A stretch of 64,000 bases of DNA from the NCBI RefSeq assembly GCF_025567265.1, contig NZ_JAOQJW010000007.1, forward strand, positions 62,001-126,000. The letters are read 5' to 3'. How positions within the stretch are numbered: the stretch's first letter is position 1; every line of letters begins with the position of its first letter. Of this stretch, positions 1-8,099 are shown in pieces. Origin of the DNA: Dorea_A amylophila. Its GTDB lineage: Bacteria; Bacillota; Clostridia; Lachnospirales; Lachnospiraceae. Below the pieces are notes generated by a model, which ran no database searches, was not told the origin of the DNA, and saw only the letters and a program-made list of their open reading frames with translations. Both the position numbers and the translations under genes were made by a program.

Positions 1-458
1 GTCATCATCTGCTGAACAATCATTTCCTCCATATCTAGTGCCACACTCTCACCAAGCTGCATTTCTTCCATAGCAGAAGATAAGGAAATACAGCGTTTCT
101 GATTGCAGCTATCCAGATTGATGCTCAGGCGATCTTCTCCTCGAAGAACAAAACGCAGATACCATTCAGCCTCTTCAAAGTAAGATTCCGTCAGATTACA
201 TCCATATCCATTTCCAGCCACAGAAGAATAGCGATAACCGGAAATATCTTCGATAGGAAATACTGTTACCCGATTCTGTGCCTGATAGACCACATATCCG
301 TTCTTATAAACAGTGATCGTGACTACGCCTACCTCGTTCTTAATAATCTTCTGAGCAACAACCGGGTATTTCCCCTCCCGTAAACTTTTACAGCTCGGTT
401 TCTTTTCGCCTTTCTTTGGAGATTCCACCATTTCTTTCAGTTTTCTAAGTGTCAGCAT
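1..458 (-). CDS. Hypothetical protein, 3' end outside window
   Basis: An open frame reads from an ATG at 458 to the window edge (about 152 codons, no stop). It is preceded by AAGGTGG at ribosome-binding distance. The protein begins MLTLRKLKEMVES and has a basic N-terminal 30 residues, then a mixed region with FPIEDISGYRY and repeated acidic stretches. I do not recognise the family. It follows a 45-codon gene and an HTH gene in the same direction, which looks like the accessory cargo of an integrated element, but that is inference. The real stop lies left of position 1. Confidence 0.6.
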   Translation of the reverse strand, partial: MLTLRKLKEMVESPKKGEKKPSCKSLREGKYPVVAQKIIKNEVGVVTITVYKNGYVVYQAQNRVTVFPIEDISGYRYSSVAGNGYGCNLTESYFEEAEWYLRFVLRGEDRLSINLDSCNQKRCISLSSAMEEMQLGESVALDMEEMIVQQMM

Positions 459-622
459 GACAACCACCTTTCTGCCTTTCGGCTCCGGGCTGTCAGTAGA
501 CAAAAAAAGCAGCAAAAAAAGACTCCGATCTGCCCGGTTTTTTTTATACCGAGCGACTTGCGAAGCCTCTCCTTGCTGCTTTATGTATCAATCAGCTATA
601 CAGGGCACTCCCTGCACGCAGA

Positions 623-760
623 TTAATCAGTGTTCATATTGTCATTTTCTATTGTAGTGTTTTCAGCCTTATCAGACTTTTCATCTACCAGGAAACTAAA
701 ATCTCCCATTGCGTCATAGGGCTGATGTGTGATAAATTCCAGATATTCTTCTCGGCTCAT
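623..760 (-). CDS. Small hypothetical protein, 45 aa
   Basis: The ORF begins MSREEYLEFITHQPYD and ends ENDNMNTD. It is acidic, with no membrane segment. The start is strongly supported by AAAAAGGAGG 7 nt upstream of the ATG at 760. It sits between the HTH gene at 949-1401 and the partial gene at 1-458, all on the same strand. Function unknown. The good ribosome binding site is the main reason to call it real. Confidence 0.55.
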   Translation of the reverse strand: MSREEYLEFITHQPYDAMGDFSFLVDEKSDKAENTTIENDNMNTD

Positions 761-846
761 AATCTGTTACCTCCTTTTTGATGATCTAATCCTATCAATT
801 TTTTCCTCAAAAATCTGAACTCTTATGTTCGAATTGATTTTTACAC

Positions 847-862
847 CGAACAAATTTGTTCG
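847..862. promoter_or_regulatory. Perfect 16-bp palindrome, probable operator
   Basis: CGAACAAATTTGTTCG is a perfect palindrome 87 bases upstream of the 45-codon gene. A second half site (TTCGAA context) lies near 824-830. It lies downstream of the HTH gene, so the HTH protein is a natural candidate to bind it. The spacing between GAAC and GTTC is six bases, not the four of the Gram-positive LexA box, so LexA is less likely. Confidence 0.4.
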
Positions 863-881
863 ATTCCTATCTGAAACACAT

Positions 882-923
882 AAAAAAAGCAACCATTCTA
901 TATGACATCAGAATGATTGCTTA
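882..923 (-). terminator. Intrinsic terminator of the HTH gene
   Basis: On the minus strand an AAGCAATCATTCT arm, a ten-base loop and an AGAATGGTTGCTT arm are followed by a run of T. It lies 26 bases past the stop of the HTH gene at 949. Confidence 0.8.
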
Positions 924-948
924 ACTTTTTAAATATATTTTTTTCATT

Positions 949-1401
949 TTAGATAGCAGCAGCTTTTAACATCAGTTCTATCTGTTGCACCATAATTTCT
1001 TTCTTTTTAACATCTTCAATATCCATAACTGAATTCATAGCTGCTTGTAACCTCCTCTCCAAATCCTCATTTTTACTACATTTACTCTTTATATTGGTAA
1101 TCGCCTTCTGTTGCATTTCAGTACGATACCCTTTATTCAAATTCTGGGCATACTCAATACATCGTTCCCCCATGTCCGTTGGAATAAAAAAGTCCGCTGT
1201 CACATGGGGCATCACCTCTAACATTATCGCAATCTGAACCGACGTTAATTCTTTCGTTCCCTTCCAAACTCTTCTGACTGTCATCGTGCTGACATCAAGT
1301 GCCGCTGCTAACTCAGTTTGATTCACTTTATTCTGTTTACACCAGCTTTTAATTTCGCTTCCAATAGAACTTAAAGTCCGCACTTCACAGTCAGATGCCA
1401 T
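949..1401 (-). CDS. XRE-family helix-turn-helix regulator, 150 aa
   Basis: Residues about 10-60 form an HTH_XRE-like domain (LAAALDVSTMTVRRVWKG is the recognition region). The C-terminal 80 residues are charged and helical. I chose the ATG at 1401 over a GTG at 1410 because GGGGG lies 8 nt before the ATG. Proteins of this type usually repress their own or neighbouring promoters. The palindrome at 847-862 between it and the next gene is a candidate site. No metabolic link is visible. Confidence 0.75.
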   Translation of the reverse strand: MASDCEVRTLSSIGSEIKSWCKQNKVNQTELAAALDVSTMTVRRVWKGTKELTSVQIAIMLEVMPHVTADFFIPTDMGERCIEYAQNLNKGYRTEMQQKAITNIKSKCSKNEDLERRLQAAMNSVMDIEDVKKKEIMVQQIELMLKAAAI

Positions 1402-1551
1402 TTTGATCACCCCCTTCTAACAGATTTCGAATATTCATCTCTTAAAAATAAAGAGAATTATAGCCGGAACAAAATGACTTGCATTTCTATCCCGGCCTTC
1501 AAGATCTGTTATCCGTTTAGAAAAAGGTAGTGATTTTTACCATCTACGGTT

Positions 1552-1812
1552 TCATCTCATACAGTACTTCCAGAGCGAACTTTCTCTGTTTATCCTTAAC
1601 ACATAACTTCCTGCTGCCAGATTCTTCCCCAATCTTAGCAGAGAGTTTCCCCCAACTACCGTCATCATTTTGTTATTTGCTACTATAAAATTTTCAAGTA
1701 TTTCTCTTCTTAAAACAGTTCCACCCACAACGTCGATAACAGCCTGGTCGAATGTTATCAGACGCACCGTTTCTATCTTCTTCTTTTTTTTCTTCATAAT
1801 GTATTCTCGCAT
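1552..1812 (-). CDS. Hypothetical protein, 86 aa (weak)
   Basis: The frame encodes a poly-lysine N-terminus (seven K within the first 12 residues) and then a hydrophobic/basic body with two VVGG repeats. The ATG at 1812 has only a weak AGAGAAG upstream; an alternative ATG at 1797 has none. No family is recognised. The low-complexity start and weak signals leave open that it is not a real gene. Confidence 0.3.
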   Translation of the reverse strand: MREYIMKKKKKKIETVRLITFDQAVIDVVGGTVLRREILENFIVANNKMMTVVGGNSLLRLGKNLAAGSYVLRINRESSLWKYCMR

Positions 1813-1905
1813 TCTTCTCTGTCTTCCAAGCTATATTAGCCTTAGAAATTGTATCTATTTTACATATTTTTCACGCAAATTTAATATGTTTCTCATCAAA
1901 AAAAC

Positions 1906-1934
1906 TTGACTTCATTTTCTTTGCATGATATACT
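1906..1934 (+). promoter_or_regulatory. Strong sigma-A promoter with extended -10
   Basis: TTGACT at 1906-1911, a 17-base spacer and TATACT at 1929-1934, with TG one base before the -10. It is among the clearest promoters in the window. No ORF with a ribosome binding site follows it before a terminator at 2181-2210, so it appears to drive an RNA gene. Confidence 0.85.
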
Positions 1935-1940
1935 AATGAG

Positions 1941-2210
1941 CGTTGTATTTGACAAGTTTTCCTATAACCATTGAAAAATGGGCATATGGAAAATAGAGCT
2001 AGAGGGAGCGAATCAACAATTGCTCAGTAATGATACATTAGTATTCGGGTTCTAGACGGATGTCTTGTACAACGTGAAATAGTACTGATAAAGCCGACAC
2101 CAAGCCCATAAAATCCGACTGCCAATCGGACTAGACCAGAGGGTTGATGTCGATTTTGTCTGTATAAGCGGTTTTTAGGTCTACTCCCTTGCCAGGGGAG
2201 TAGGTCTTTT
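1941..2210 (+). ncRNA. Structured non-coding RNA, about 270 nt, family not identified
   Basis: The transcript would start near 1941 and end at the hairpin at 2181-2210. It contains no credible ORF. Visible structure: CGTTGT (1941-1946) pairs with ACAACG (2069-2074) and ACAAG (1952-1956) with CTTGT (2064-2068), closing a 130-nt domain with internal hairpins such as CCATT/AATGG and GAGC/GCTC. A second domain has CGACA/TGTCG closing TCCGA/TCGGA. tmRNA, RNase P and SRP RNA signatures were looked for and not seen. It may belong to a large Firmicutes RNA class such as the raiA motif, which I cannot confirm without covariance models. Confidence 0.6.
2181..2210 (+). terminator. Intrinsic terminator of the RNA gene
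   Basis: CTACTCCC, a seven-base loop and GGGAGTAG, followed by GTCTTTT. It ends the transcript from the promoter at 1906-1934. Confidence 0.8.
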
Positions 2211-2244
2211 ACATTATAGCATTACTGCCATTTATTGTCAATAT

Positions 2245-2278
2245 GCACTATAACTAATGTGTTATGGTGCGTTTTTTT
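2245..2278 (+). terminator. Second hairpin with T-run
   Basis: GCACTATAAC and GTTATGGTGC form a ten-pair stem (one G-T) around a six-base loop, followed by GTTTTTTT. It is 35 bases past the first terminator and 170 bases before the next gene. It could be a back-up terminator or an operator/attenuator for the regulator at 2446. Confidence 0.6.
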
Positions 2279-2445
2279 GTGCAAATTACATTATTTTGCG
2301 TGTCAATCATTTAACAGCGTAGTCCATTGCATGTTAAATATTTTTTTGTGCAATTTTTTGCGCTTTTATTATTTTCATCTCTTTCTGTTTGTGATACTAT
2401 AGATTTAACCATTAATTTCTCTTTTTCTGAAAGGAGTCCTGTGCC

Positions 2446-3513
2446 ATGAACAATCAAGAAATCCTCCAAAAAATCGTCGCCTATATTGAAGCCATTATGG
2501 TCGATAAATCCATGACCTCTCGTGATCTCGCCGAGATATGTGCAAAAAAGTCAGGAAAAATGTCACCTCGAACGATTGACAAAATGTTTAAAACCCCTTC
2601 TTCTACTACATTATCTACTTTGTTAAAAGTATGTGATGGTTTGGATTTAAACTTAAATGCGGTATTTCATTCCATCGAAATTGCAAAAACATCAGCAGAG
2701 AATGGGCAGCAACGTCTTGTCTATGAAATTGACAATCCCGCTTACAACGGTTATACAGGAAACTACCATGTGTTTTATCTGCCAACATCGGCTTACCCAG
2801 AAGACCATGCTGACCAGACTTTAGTACATGGAGTCCTGAAGTTGGGCGATTTCAATTCTATGCATGAATGTTCTGCAATTCTCGATATTGATTCAGGAGA
2901 TTTAACTACGGAGGGTTCTCCTTTTTCCAAGCATTACGAGGGTACGTTAATCTATTCCTCTAACAGTCAGATGTTCTGCCGACTTGTTTGTAGTAAATAC
3001 GGAGATATGTGGTTCATGGTTTTCAATCATGGCAATCTCAACAACAAAGAACTTGCCTGTGTTGTAGGTTGTGCTGCTACAGCTTCATCCGGACGTATCC
3101 GCCATCCAGCTATCCATCGCTTTTGTTTATGTAATATGCAGCAATATCCTGTGATAGATCCTGATACCCAATCATTAATCGAGGGGCTTCTCAGAATACA
3201 GGAAAAGCATATTATTATTAAAAAAGAAACTGTAGATACGCTTTTGAAACAGGGATCTTTTGATCCAGCCTTCCGCACAAATCTTGAAAATTATTTGAAT
3301 ATTGCTCAAGTATACTATGCTTTACCGAAAGGCACATTAAAGGAAGATATTCCGCTGGCAACATCAATAAAGGAACTGGCAAAATTATCTAACATATCTT
3401 CCCTTGAAAAAACATACCATATTCTTCACGAAGATGATCGTGAGTTATCATGCATCCTGAAAAACTGCCTTACTGCTCCTACTGCACCAAAAGAGACATC
3501 TGAATCAGAATAA
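2446..3513 (+). CDS. Helix-turn-helix regulator with unknown C-terminal domain, 355 aa
   Basis: Residues about 1-75 match an XRE/Cro-like DNA-binding fold (SMTSRDLAEICAKKSG and SPRTIDKMFKTPSS). The remaining 280 residues have no family I recognise; they are rich in aromatic residues and Cys and could be a ligand-sensing module. GAAAGGAG lies 8 nt before the ATG. A TGATACTAT extended -10 lies about 50 bases upstream. Two inverted repeats (2245-2270 and GTGCAA/TTGCGC near 2349-2364) upstream are candidate autoregulatory sites. It is the only plus-strand protein gene in the left 45 kb, so it is probably a separate transcription unit. Confidence 0.65.
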   Translation: MNNQEILQKIVAYIEAIMVDKSMTSRDLAEICAKKSGKMSPRTIDKMFKTPSSTTLSTLLKVCDGLDLNLNAVFHSIEIAKTSAENGQQRLVYEIDNPAYNGYTGNYHVFYLPTSAYPEDHADQTLVHGVLKLGDFNSMHECSAILDIDSGDLTTEGSPFSKHYEGTLIYSSNSQMFCRLVCSKYGDMWFMVFNHGNLNNKELACVVGCAATASSGRIRHPAIHRFCLCNMQQYPVIDPDTQSLIEGLLRIQEKHIIIKKETVDTLLKQGSFDPAFRTNLENYLNIAQVYYALPKGTLKEDIPLATSIKELAKLSNISSLEKTYHILHEDDRELSCILKNCLTAPTAPKETSESE

Positions 3514-3520
3514 CAAAAAA

Positions 3521-3561
3521 GGAGCCAGGAACATCCTTTTTTCCGAATGTTTCTGACTCCT
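3521..3561 (-). terminator. Hairpin terminator between convergent genes
   Basis: GGAGCCAGGAACAT and ATGTTTCTGACTCC form a long stem around a 12-base loop. On the minus strand it is followed by TTTTTTG, so it terminates the gene at 3589-3777. It may also stop the plus-strand regulator. Confidence 0.8.
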
Positions 3562-3588
3562 ATTAGTCCTTCGCTCAATACCAATTTA

Positions 3589-3777
3589 TCAAACGGTTAC
3601 AATATTCTTTTTTACTTCATATACAGTCAAAGAGCCATCCTTTTTGCGTCTGACCTCCGCATTATTTCCCCGATCTGTAATAGCACTGATTGTATTCAAT
3701 AAATATAATGCTTTTTCTGCTTGTCCTGCTCTCTCTGTATTTTTCTGCGTATGACCTGTTTTCAAATCTGATCTCAT
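3589..3777 (-). CDS. Small hypothetical protein, 62 aa
   Basis: I chose the ATG at 3777 because GGAGG lies 7 nt upstream. A longer frame starts at 3882 but has no ribosome binding site. The protein is basic and polar (begins MRSDLKTGHTQKN, with GNNAEVRRKKDGSLTVYEVK near the end). Similar short charged proteins are common in accessory regions of Clostridia. Function unknown. It is followed by a good terminator. Confidence 0.5.
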   Translation of the reverse strand: MRSDLKTGHTQKNTERAGQAEKALYLLNTISAITDRGNNAEVRRKKDGSLTVYEVKKNIVTV

Positions 3778-3964
3778 CTCCAGTCCTCCAAGTAATATAA
3801 AATCACTCATACGGATAAGGGAAAGAAAACCGCTGATGAGTTTTGACGAGCCATCCCGAAACAGTATTTTACTGTTGCTCATCCAATAGATTTCATGCCA
3901 GGTAACAGGGCTGACCTCCTGTTTCCTTTCACATTTATGATTATACTACCAGAACATACGTTCG

Positions 3965-4498
3965 TCAATCTCTATTTTTCTTTTTCACGAAAATATTTGC
4001 AAAAAGGCAGCCTATCATACATCCCAGTCCATTATGAATCATATCGTCCCATTCAAATAAACCACGCATAAAAATCAACTGACTGACCTCTATTATTGCT
4101 GATACCAATATTCCTACAGCCAGAGCCTGATACCACTTCACTTTATGATTTGCAATTATGGGAAGCAGGACTCCGGCAGGTAATAACAATATGCAGTTCA
4201 GCAAATTCTCTTTTAATAACGTCCAATCATGGGAGCGAATAATATCTCTCCATGACCAGAATGGTACTAATTTATACTGACGAATAGTTCCCGTCCTGGT
4301 AAATACAGTTGATCCAAATACAATTCCCAGGAACACCACCAACGCCAATACTGCTGCTACCTGAATTATATTCAACTTCTTTCTATGTACACACACTGCC
4401 ATCGCTGTACATACCAGTATCAATACTCCTGTAAAAGCCAATATTTCATATCTTGACCATTGCTTATTATATGTTGTCCATATCTGGTAAATGTCCAT
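3965..4498 (-). CDS. VanZ-like membrane protein, 177 aa
   Basis: About four to five membrane segments (roughly residues 18-37, 47-65, 100-118, 124-142, 150-170) and the VanZ-type features NxxLLxPxG (NCILLLPAGVLLP) and FEWDDMIHNGLG near the C-terminus. VanZ in glycopeptide-resistance clusters confers mild teicoplanin resistance; most chromosomal homologues have no proven role. It overlaps the end of the upstream gene by 32 nt, so the two are probably translationally coupled. No vanA/vanR-type genes are nearby. Confidence 0.75.
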   Translation of the reverse strand: MDIYQIWTTYNKQWSRYEILAFTGVLILVCTAMAVCVHRKKLNIIQVAAVLALVVFLGIVFGSTVFTRTGTIRQYKLVPFWSWRDIIRSHDWTLLKENLLNCILLLPAGVLLPIIANHKVKWYQALAVGILVSAIIEVSQLIFMRGLFEWDDMIHNGLGCMIGCLFANIFVKKKNRD

Positions 4499-5198
4499 TC
4501 AATTTCCTTTCTGTATCAATCAATCCAAATCTCAAGAACATCGGATACAAATAACTGGCACCGAATACTCCTAATTTTTTCGGTCCGTTTATATTTCCGT
4601 TCTTCTCTAACGTCGCTTTTAAAGCAACTTTCACACTACTTCTCGTTATAGATTTTTTCTTTCGATTAATCTGTATTTCATTTCCATTTACACCATATCG
4701 AAATCGTAATCCTTTTACCGTTGTAAAGGAATATCCTGAAAAAATTTCAATCGTACTCCACAAATATTTCTCCACACATTCCAAGGAAGCTCCCTTGCAT
4801 ATCTGTAATTGCTCAATAGCTTGCTTTCTTTTTCTGTACATTCTACAACGCTCTGCGTAAAGACTAAGTTCATCTACATTATAGATCATTTTGGTATATG
4901 GCAGATAGGAGTGTACAGATGACTTACTCAAACCAGTTGCTTTCATTATTTCCGGAATATTCATTCCCCGCTTTCGCATTGAGTTAATCTGCTCACTGTT
5001 TTCAGTATGATATATACCTGCAGTAATCAATATTTTTCGTGTTTTCATCAATGTAATGCAAAACTCTTCTGACACTTGCCTTAACGAAATACCTGTTCCA
5101 TCAGCTATTCCCGAAGTATATGCCTCTACGATACAATTCTGGAACTGCTCCATTATTCTGTTCTGATCATACTCTGGTTTCTTTTTTGCTCTTCCCAT
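4467..5198 (-). CDS. HTH-domain DNA-binding protein, 243 aa
   Basis: Two HTH-like segments are visible: residues about 38-60 (ISLRQVSEEFCITLMKTRKI) and about 78-97 (NIPEIMKATGLSKSSVHSYL). This arrangement occurs in a Clostridia family often carried on conjugative or integrated elements, an association I recall but cannot verify here. The C-terminal 100 residues are basic. It overlaps the genes on both sides by about 32 nt, giving a tight three-gene unit (membrane protein, HTH protein, VanZ-like). Confidence 0.6.
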   Translation of the reverse strand: MGRAKKKPEYDQNRIMEQFQNCIVEAYTSGIADGTGISLRQVSEEFCITLMKTRKILITAGIYHTENSEQINSMRKRGMNIPEIMKATGLSKSSVHSYLPYTKMIYNVDELSLYAERCRMYRKRKQAIEQLQICKGASLECVEKYLWSTIEIFSGYSFTTVKGLRFRYGVNGNEIQINRKKKSITRSSVKVALKATLEKNGNINGPKKLGVFGASYLYPMFLRFGLIDTERKLNGHLPDMDNI

Positions 5199-5490
5199 TT
5201 TTCTTTACACCACTGTCATGATTGCTTTTATTTCTATTCTTCTCTCTCTTATATTCATCCCATGCATCCACTGCCTCTATGCCTGCCATCCATAGCACCA
5301 GGGTGTCTGCCCGAAGTGTTACTCCTAAATGCTTCAATATAAATGGTTCCGGCAAGAGCGAAAGCAAAAAAATCATCAATAGCATGTATGCTTTAAATAA
5401 TTTGACTATATCTCTCCGCATACGTTTTCTCAAAAAACAATATCCCAAAACATAAAATATAATCACACCTGCTTTAAGCCATACTTTCAT
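5167..5490 (-). CDS. Small membrane protein, 107 aa
   Basis: Two or three hydrophobic segments (residues 6-20, 33-47 and about 58-75) are followed by a highly basic tail (KREKNRNKSNHDSGVKKNGK). AAAGGAG lies upstream of the ATG at 5490. Family not recognised. It is the first gene of the 5.5-4.0 kb unit and overlaps the HTH gene by 32 nt. Confidence 0.55.
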   Translation of the reverse strand: MKVWLKAGVIIFYVLGYCFLRKRMRRDIVKLFKAYMLLMIFLLSLLPEPFILKHLGVTLRADTLVLWMAGIEAVDAWDEYKREKNRNKSNHDSGVKKNGKSKKETRV

Positions 5491-5534
5491 ACTTTCTCCT
5501 TTTTTCGTGTCAATCCAATCAGATTATACTAACA

Positions 5535-5558
5535 CTCTGGCACCTGTCAGTGCCAGAG
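5535..5558. terminator. Hairpin after glmS
   Basis: CTCTGGCAC and GTGCCAGAG form a perfect nine-pair stem with a six-base loop 11 bases past the glmS stop. The run after it on the minus strand is only moderately U-rich (TGTTAGTAT), so it may be a weak terminator or an RNA-stabilising hairpin at the end of the capsule transcript. Confidence 0.55.
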
Positions 5559-5568
5559 CATTCTTTCC

Positions 5569-7437
5569 TTATTCCACAGTAACACTCTTTGCCAGATTTC
5601 TAGGCTTGTCTACATCTAACCCTTTAGCTACACTGACATAATATCCCATTAACTGCAATGGAACAACTGCCAGACTTCCCACGAAGTGTTCATCTATCTT
5701 CGGAACATAAACTGCAAAATTTACCTGATCTTCAATCTCATACTTTCCATATGTTGTCAGTCCCATCAAATACGCACCTCGACTCTTACACTCCAGCATA
5801 TTACTAATGGTTTTCTCGTAAAGATCACTCTGTGTCAATACACCAATTACTAATGTTCCTGGCTCGATCAGACTAATCGTACCATGCTTTAATTCCCCGG
5901 CTGCGTATGCTTCAGAATGAATATAAGAAATTTCTTTCAGCTTTAAACTGCCTTCCAGAGAAATTGCATAATCAATTCCTCTGCCCACAAAAAACACATC
6001 ATGAGCATTCGCATATTTCGCAGCAAACCATTGAAGTCTTTCTTTATCCTGCAGGATTTTCTGAATCTTATCCGGAATTGTCAATAACTCAGTAATGTAA
6101 TTGCCATACTGCTCTTCTGTAATGGTATTTCTAACTCTAGCAAATTGAACAGCAAGACAATACATTGCTACAAGTTGGGCGCTGTAAGCCTTTGTCGTTG
6201 CCACTGATATTTCCGGACCAGCAAGAGTATAAAATACTTTATCTGCCTCACGAGCAATACTGCTGCCAACAACATTTACGATTGCCAGAGTTTTTATACC
6301 TTTTTCCTTTGCCAAACGCAAAGCTGCTAAAGTATCCGCTGTTTCCCCTGACTGGCTGATAACAATAACCAACGAGTTTTTATTTATTGGCATTTTTCTG
6401 TATCTAAATTCAGATGCAAGATCCACTCTTACAGGAACATCCACCAAATCCTCAATCACATACTGTGCTGCCATTCCAACATGCCAAGCTGAACCACATG
6501 CAACAATATATATCTGTTCAAATTTCTGAATTTCCTCTTCTGTAATTTCAACTGATGATAAATCAATACAATTATTTTTTATGACAGAACTCAAAGTATC
6601 CTGAACTGCTTTCGGCTGTTCATGGATCTCTTTCATCATAAAATGTTCAAATCCTGCTTTTTCTGCTGCCTCAGCATCCCACTTAATTTCTGTTGTCTGC
6701 TTTTCAATCTCATCCCCATCAAGATTAAAGAAATGAGCTTCTCCAGGTGTCAATCTGGCAAACTCCAGATTACCAATATAATAAACATTTCTTGTATATT
6801 TCAGAATAGCCGGAACATCAGAAGCTACATAGGTTTCGCCGTCTGTCACTCCAATAATCATTGGACTGTCTTTTCTTGCTACCCAAATTTCTCCCGGATA
6901 ATCTTTGAACATAAGTTCCAGGGCATATGAACCACGCACACGAACCATCGTTTTAGCAATCGCATCAATCGGTCCGAGATTATACTTCTTATAATAATAG
7001 TCCACTAATTTAATTACTACCTCTGTGTCAGTCTGACTGTAAAAAGTATAACCATGCTTTAATAATTTTTCTTTAAGTTCTGTATAATTTTCAATAATAC
7101 CATTGTGTACGCCAACTACTTCTGATTCTACTTCTCCAGAACCTGATCTTGTACAATTTCCAGATACATGCGGATGTGCATTAATCTGACTTGGCTCTCC
7201 ATGTGTTGCCCAACGTGTATGTCCGATTCCACATGTTCCTATCAGTGCTTTTCCTTCATCTGTTTTTTCAATCAGATTGCCTAATCTTCCCTTGGCTTTA
7301 ACCACCTGTGCCAAACGCTCCCCATCTCGCACAGCGATTCCAGCCGAATCGTACCCTCGGTACTCTAATTTAGACAGACCATTTAATAAAATAGGTGCTG
7401 CCTGCTGTGTTCCAGTAAAACCAACTATTCCACACAT
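5569..7437 (-). CDS. glmS: Glutamine--fructose-6-phosphate aminotransferase (isomerizing)
   Basis: Makes glucosamine-6-phosphate from fructose-6-phosphate and glutamine, the entry step to UDP-GlcNAc in the cytoplasm. The protein starts MCGIVGFTG, so Cys2 is the N-terminal nucleophile of the glutaminase domain (residues about 2-225). Two SIS domains follow (about 300-430 and 470-610), and the C-terminus KPRNLAKSVTVE is the family signature. At 622 aa it is slightly longer than the usual 600-610. GGGGAG precedes the ATG. There is no glmS ribozyme: only 34 bases separate it from the upstream gene. As last gene of the capsule operon it probably supplies amino sugar for the sialic acid and bacillosamine pathways above it. 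Confidence 0.97.
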   Translation of the reverse strand: MCGIVGFTGTQQAAPILLNGLSKLEYRGYDSAGIAVRDGERLAQVVKAKGRLGNLIEKTDEGKALIGTCGIGHTRWATHGEPSQINAHPHVSGNCTRSGSGEVESEVVGVHNGIIENYTELKEKLLKHGYTFYSQTDTEVVIKLVDYYYKKYNLGPIDAIAKTMVRVRGSYALELMFKDYPGEIWVARKDSPMIIGVTDGETYVASDVPAILKYTRNVYYIGNLEFARLTPGEAHFFNLDGDEIEKQTTEIKWDAEAAEKAGFEHFMMKEIHEQPKAVQDTLSSVIKNNCIDLSSVEITEEEIQKFEQIYIVACGSAWHVGMAAQYVIEDLVDVPVRVDLASEFRYRKMPINKNSLVIVISQSGETADTLAALRLAKEKGIKTLAIVNVVGSSIAREADKVFYTLAGPEISVATTKAYSAQLVAMYCLAVQFARVRNTITEEQYGNYITELLTIPDKIQKILQDKERLQWFAAKYANAHDVFFVGRGIDYAISLEGSLKLKEISYIHSEAYAAGELKHGTISLIEPGTLVIGVLTQSDLYEKTISNMLECKSRGAYLMGLTTYGKYEIEDQVNFAVYVPKIDEHFVGSLAVVPLQLMGYYVSVAKGLDVDKPRNLAKSVTVE

Positions 7438-7471
7438 TTCAATCTCCCCATTCTTATCATTGTATTCTCTA

Positions 7472-8072
7472 TTATTCTAACAATCTATTCTTTATTTTTT
7501 TTGCAGGTGTTCCTGCAATAATAATATTGGACTCTTCAAAATTTTTTGTCACAACAGAATTAGCCCCTATAATATTGTTGTTTCCTATTTTGACATCTCC
7601 ACATACTACTGCATTTGTAAATAATGTAACATGATTTCCAAGTCTTGGTTCTCTTTCGCCACCACCATTTGATACAATTGCAGAATTTACAAATAGCCTT
7701 GCATCTTCACCAACATCTCCATTAGTTATAATAGAGCCTAAGTGGACTATACATAACCCCTTTCCACAACTGTTCAATCTAACTTTCATACCATATTTAA
7801 ATCTTAATCTATTTAATTTGACCAAGCTCAAATAGTACATCCATTTTTTTCCAGTATTAAGGTAATATTCCGTTTTTCTAAGTCTTTTTTGATACTTAAA
7901 AATAGCATCGTTTTCCGTTAGCGGAAATACCCCCCCCCACTAATGTTCTCTTTGGATATTTCGCACCTTCATATTTAATCCATTCTTTCAAATCCGATGC
8001 AGAACTAATTATCTCATGTTCCCATACGGTTGAAGTATCTCTTGCGTATGTTTCATTCATTTCTATGTTCAT
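7472..8072 (-). CDS. Hexapeptide-repeat O-acetyltransferase, phase-variable, currently out of frame
   Basis: The intact reading begins at the ATG at 8072 (AGGAGG-like site GGAGGAAG upstream) but hits a stop at 7896 because a run of nine G on the coding strand (7930-7938) breaks the frame. With eight G the frame continues without interruption to the stop at 7472, giving 199 aa. The C-terminal 120 residues hold left-handed beta-helix repeats (ARLFVNSAIV, GDVKIGNNNIIGANSVV) and the AGTPAKKIK end of serine/maltose O-acetyltransferases. The downstream part alone (from 7840) lacks a good start. Its position beside the sialic acid genes suggests that it acetylates the capsule, as phase-variable NeuO does in E. 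coli K1; that is analogy, not homology. A homopolymer sequencing error is the main alternative. Confidence 0.75.
7930..7938 (-). repeat. G9 tract inside the O-acetyltransferase gene
   Basis: Nine C on the plus strand, nine G in the coding direction, at codon 46-48. Eight or eleven G restores the 199-codon frame. This is the classic arrangement of a slipped-strand switch. Confidence 0.85.
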
Positions 8073-8099
8073 TATTTACTTCCTCCATGCAAAATAGTA

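Noticed and set aside
457..657. Plus-strand ORF opposite the small genes at the left end
   Set aside because: It has no ribosome binding site, overlaps two better supported minus-strand genes, and its protein is low in normal composition.
847..862. LexA (SOS) box
   Set aside because: The spacer between GAAC and GTTC is six bases, while the Gram-positive box has four; no SOS gene follows.
1941..2210. 6S RNA, tmRNA or SRP RNA
   Set aside because: No single long hairpin with a central bubble, no tmRNA ends with a tag frame, and no SRP domain IV motif (GGAA near AGCAG) are visible.
7438..7471. glmS ribozyme upstream of glmS
   Set aside because: Only 34 bases separate glmS from the gene before it; the ribozyme needs over 100 bases and its conserved core is not seen.
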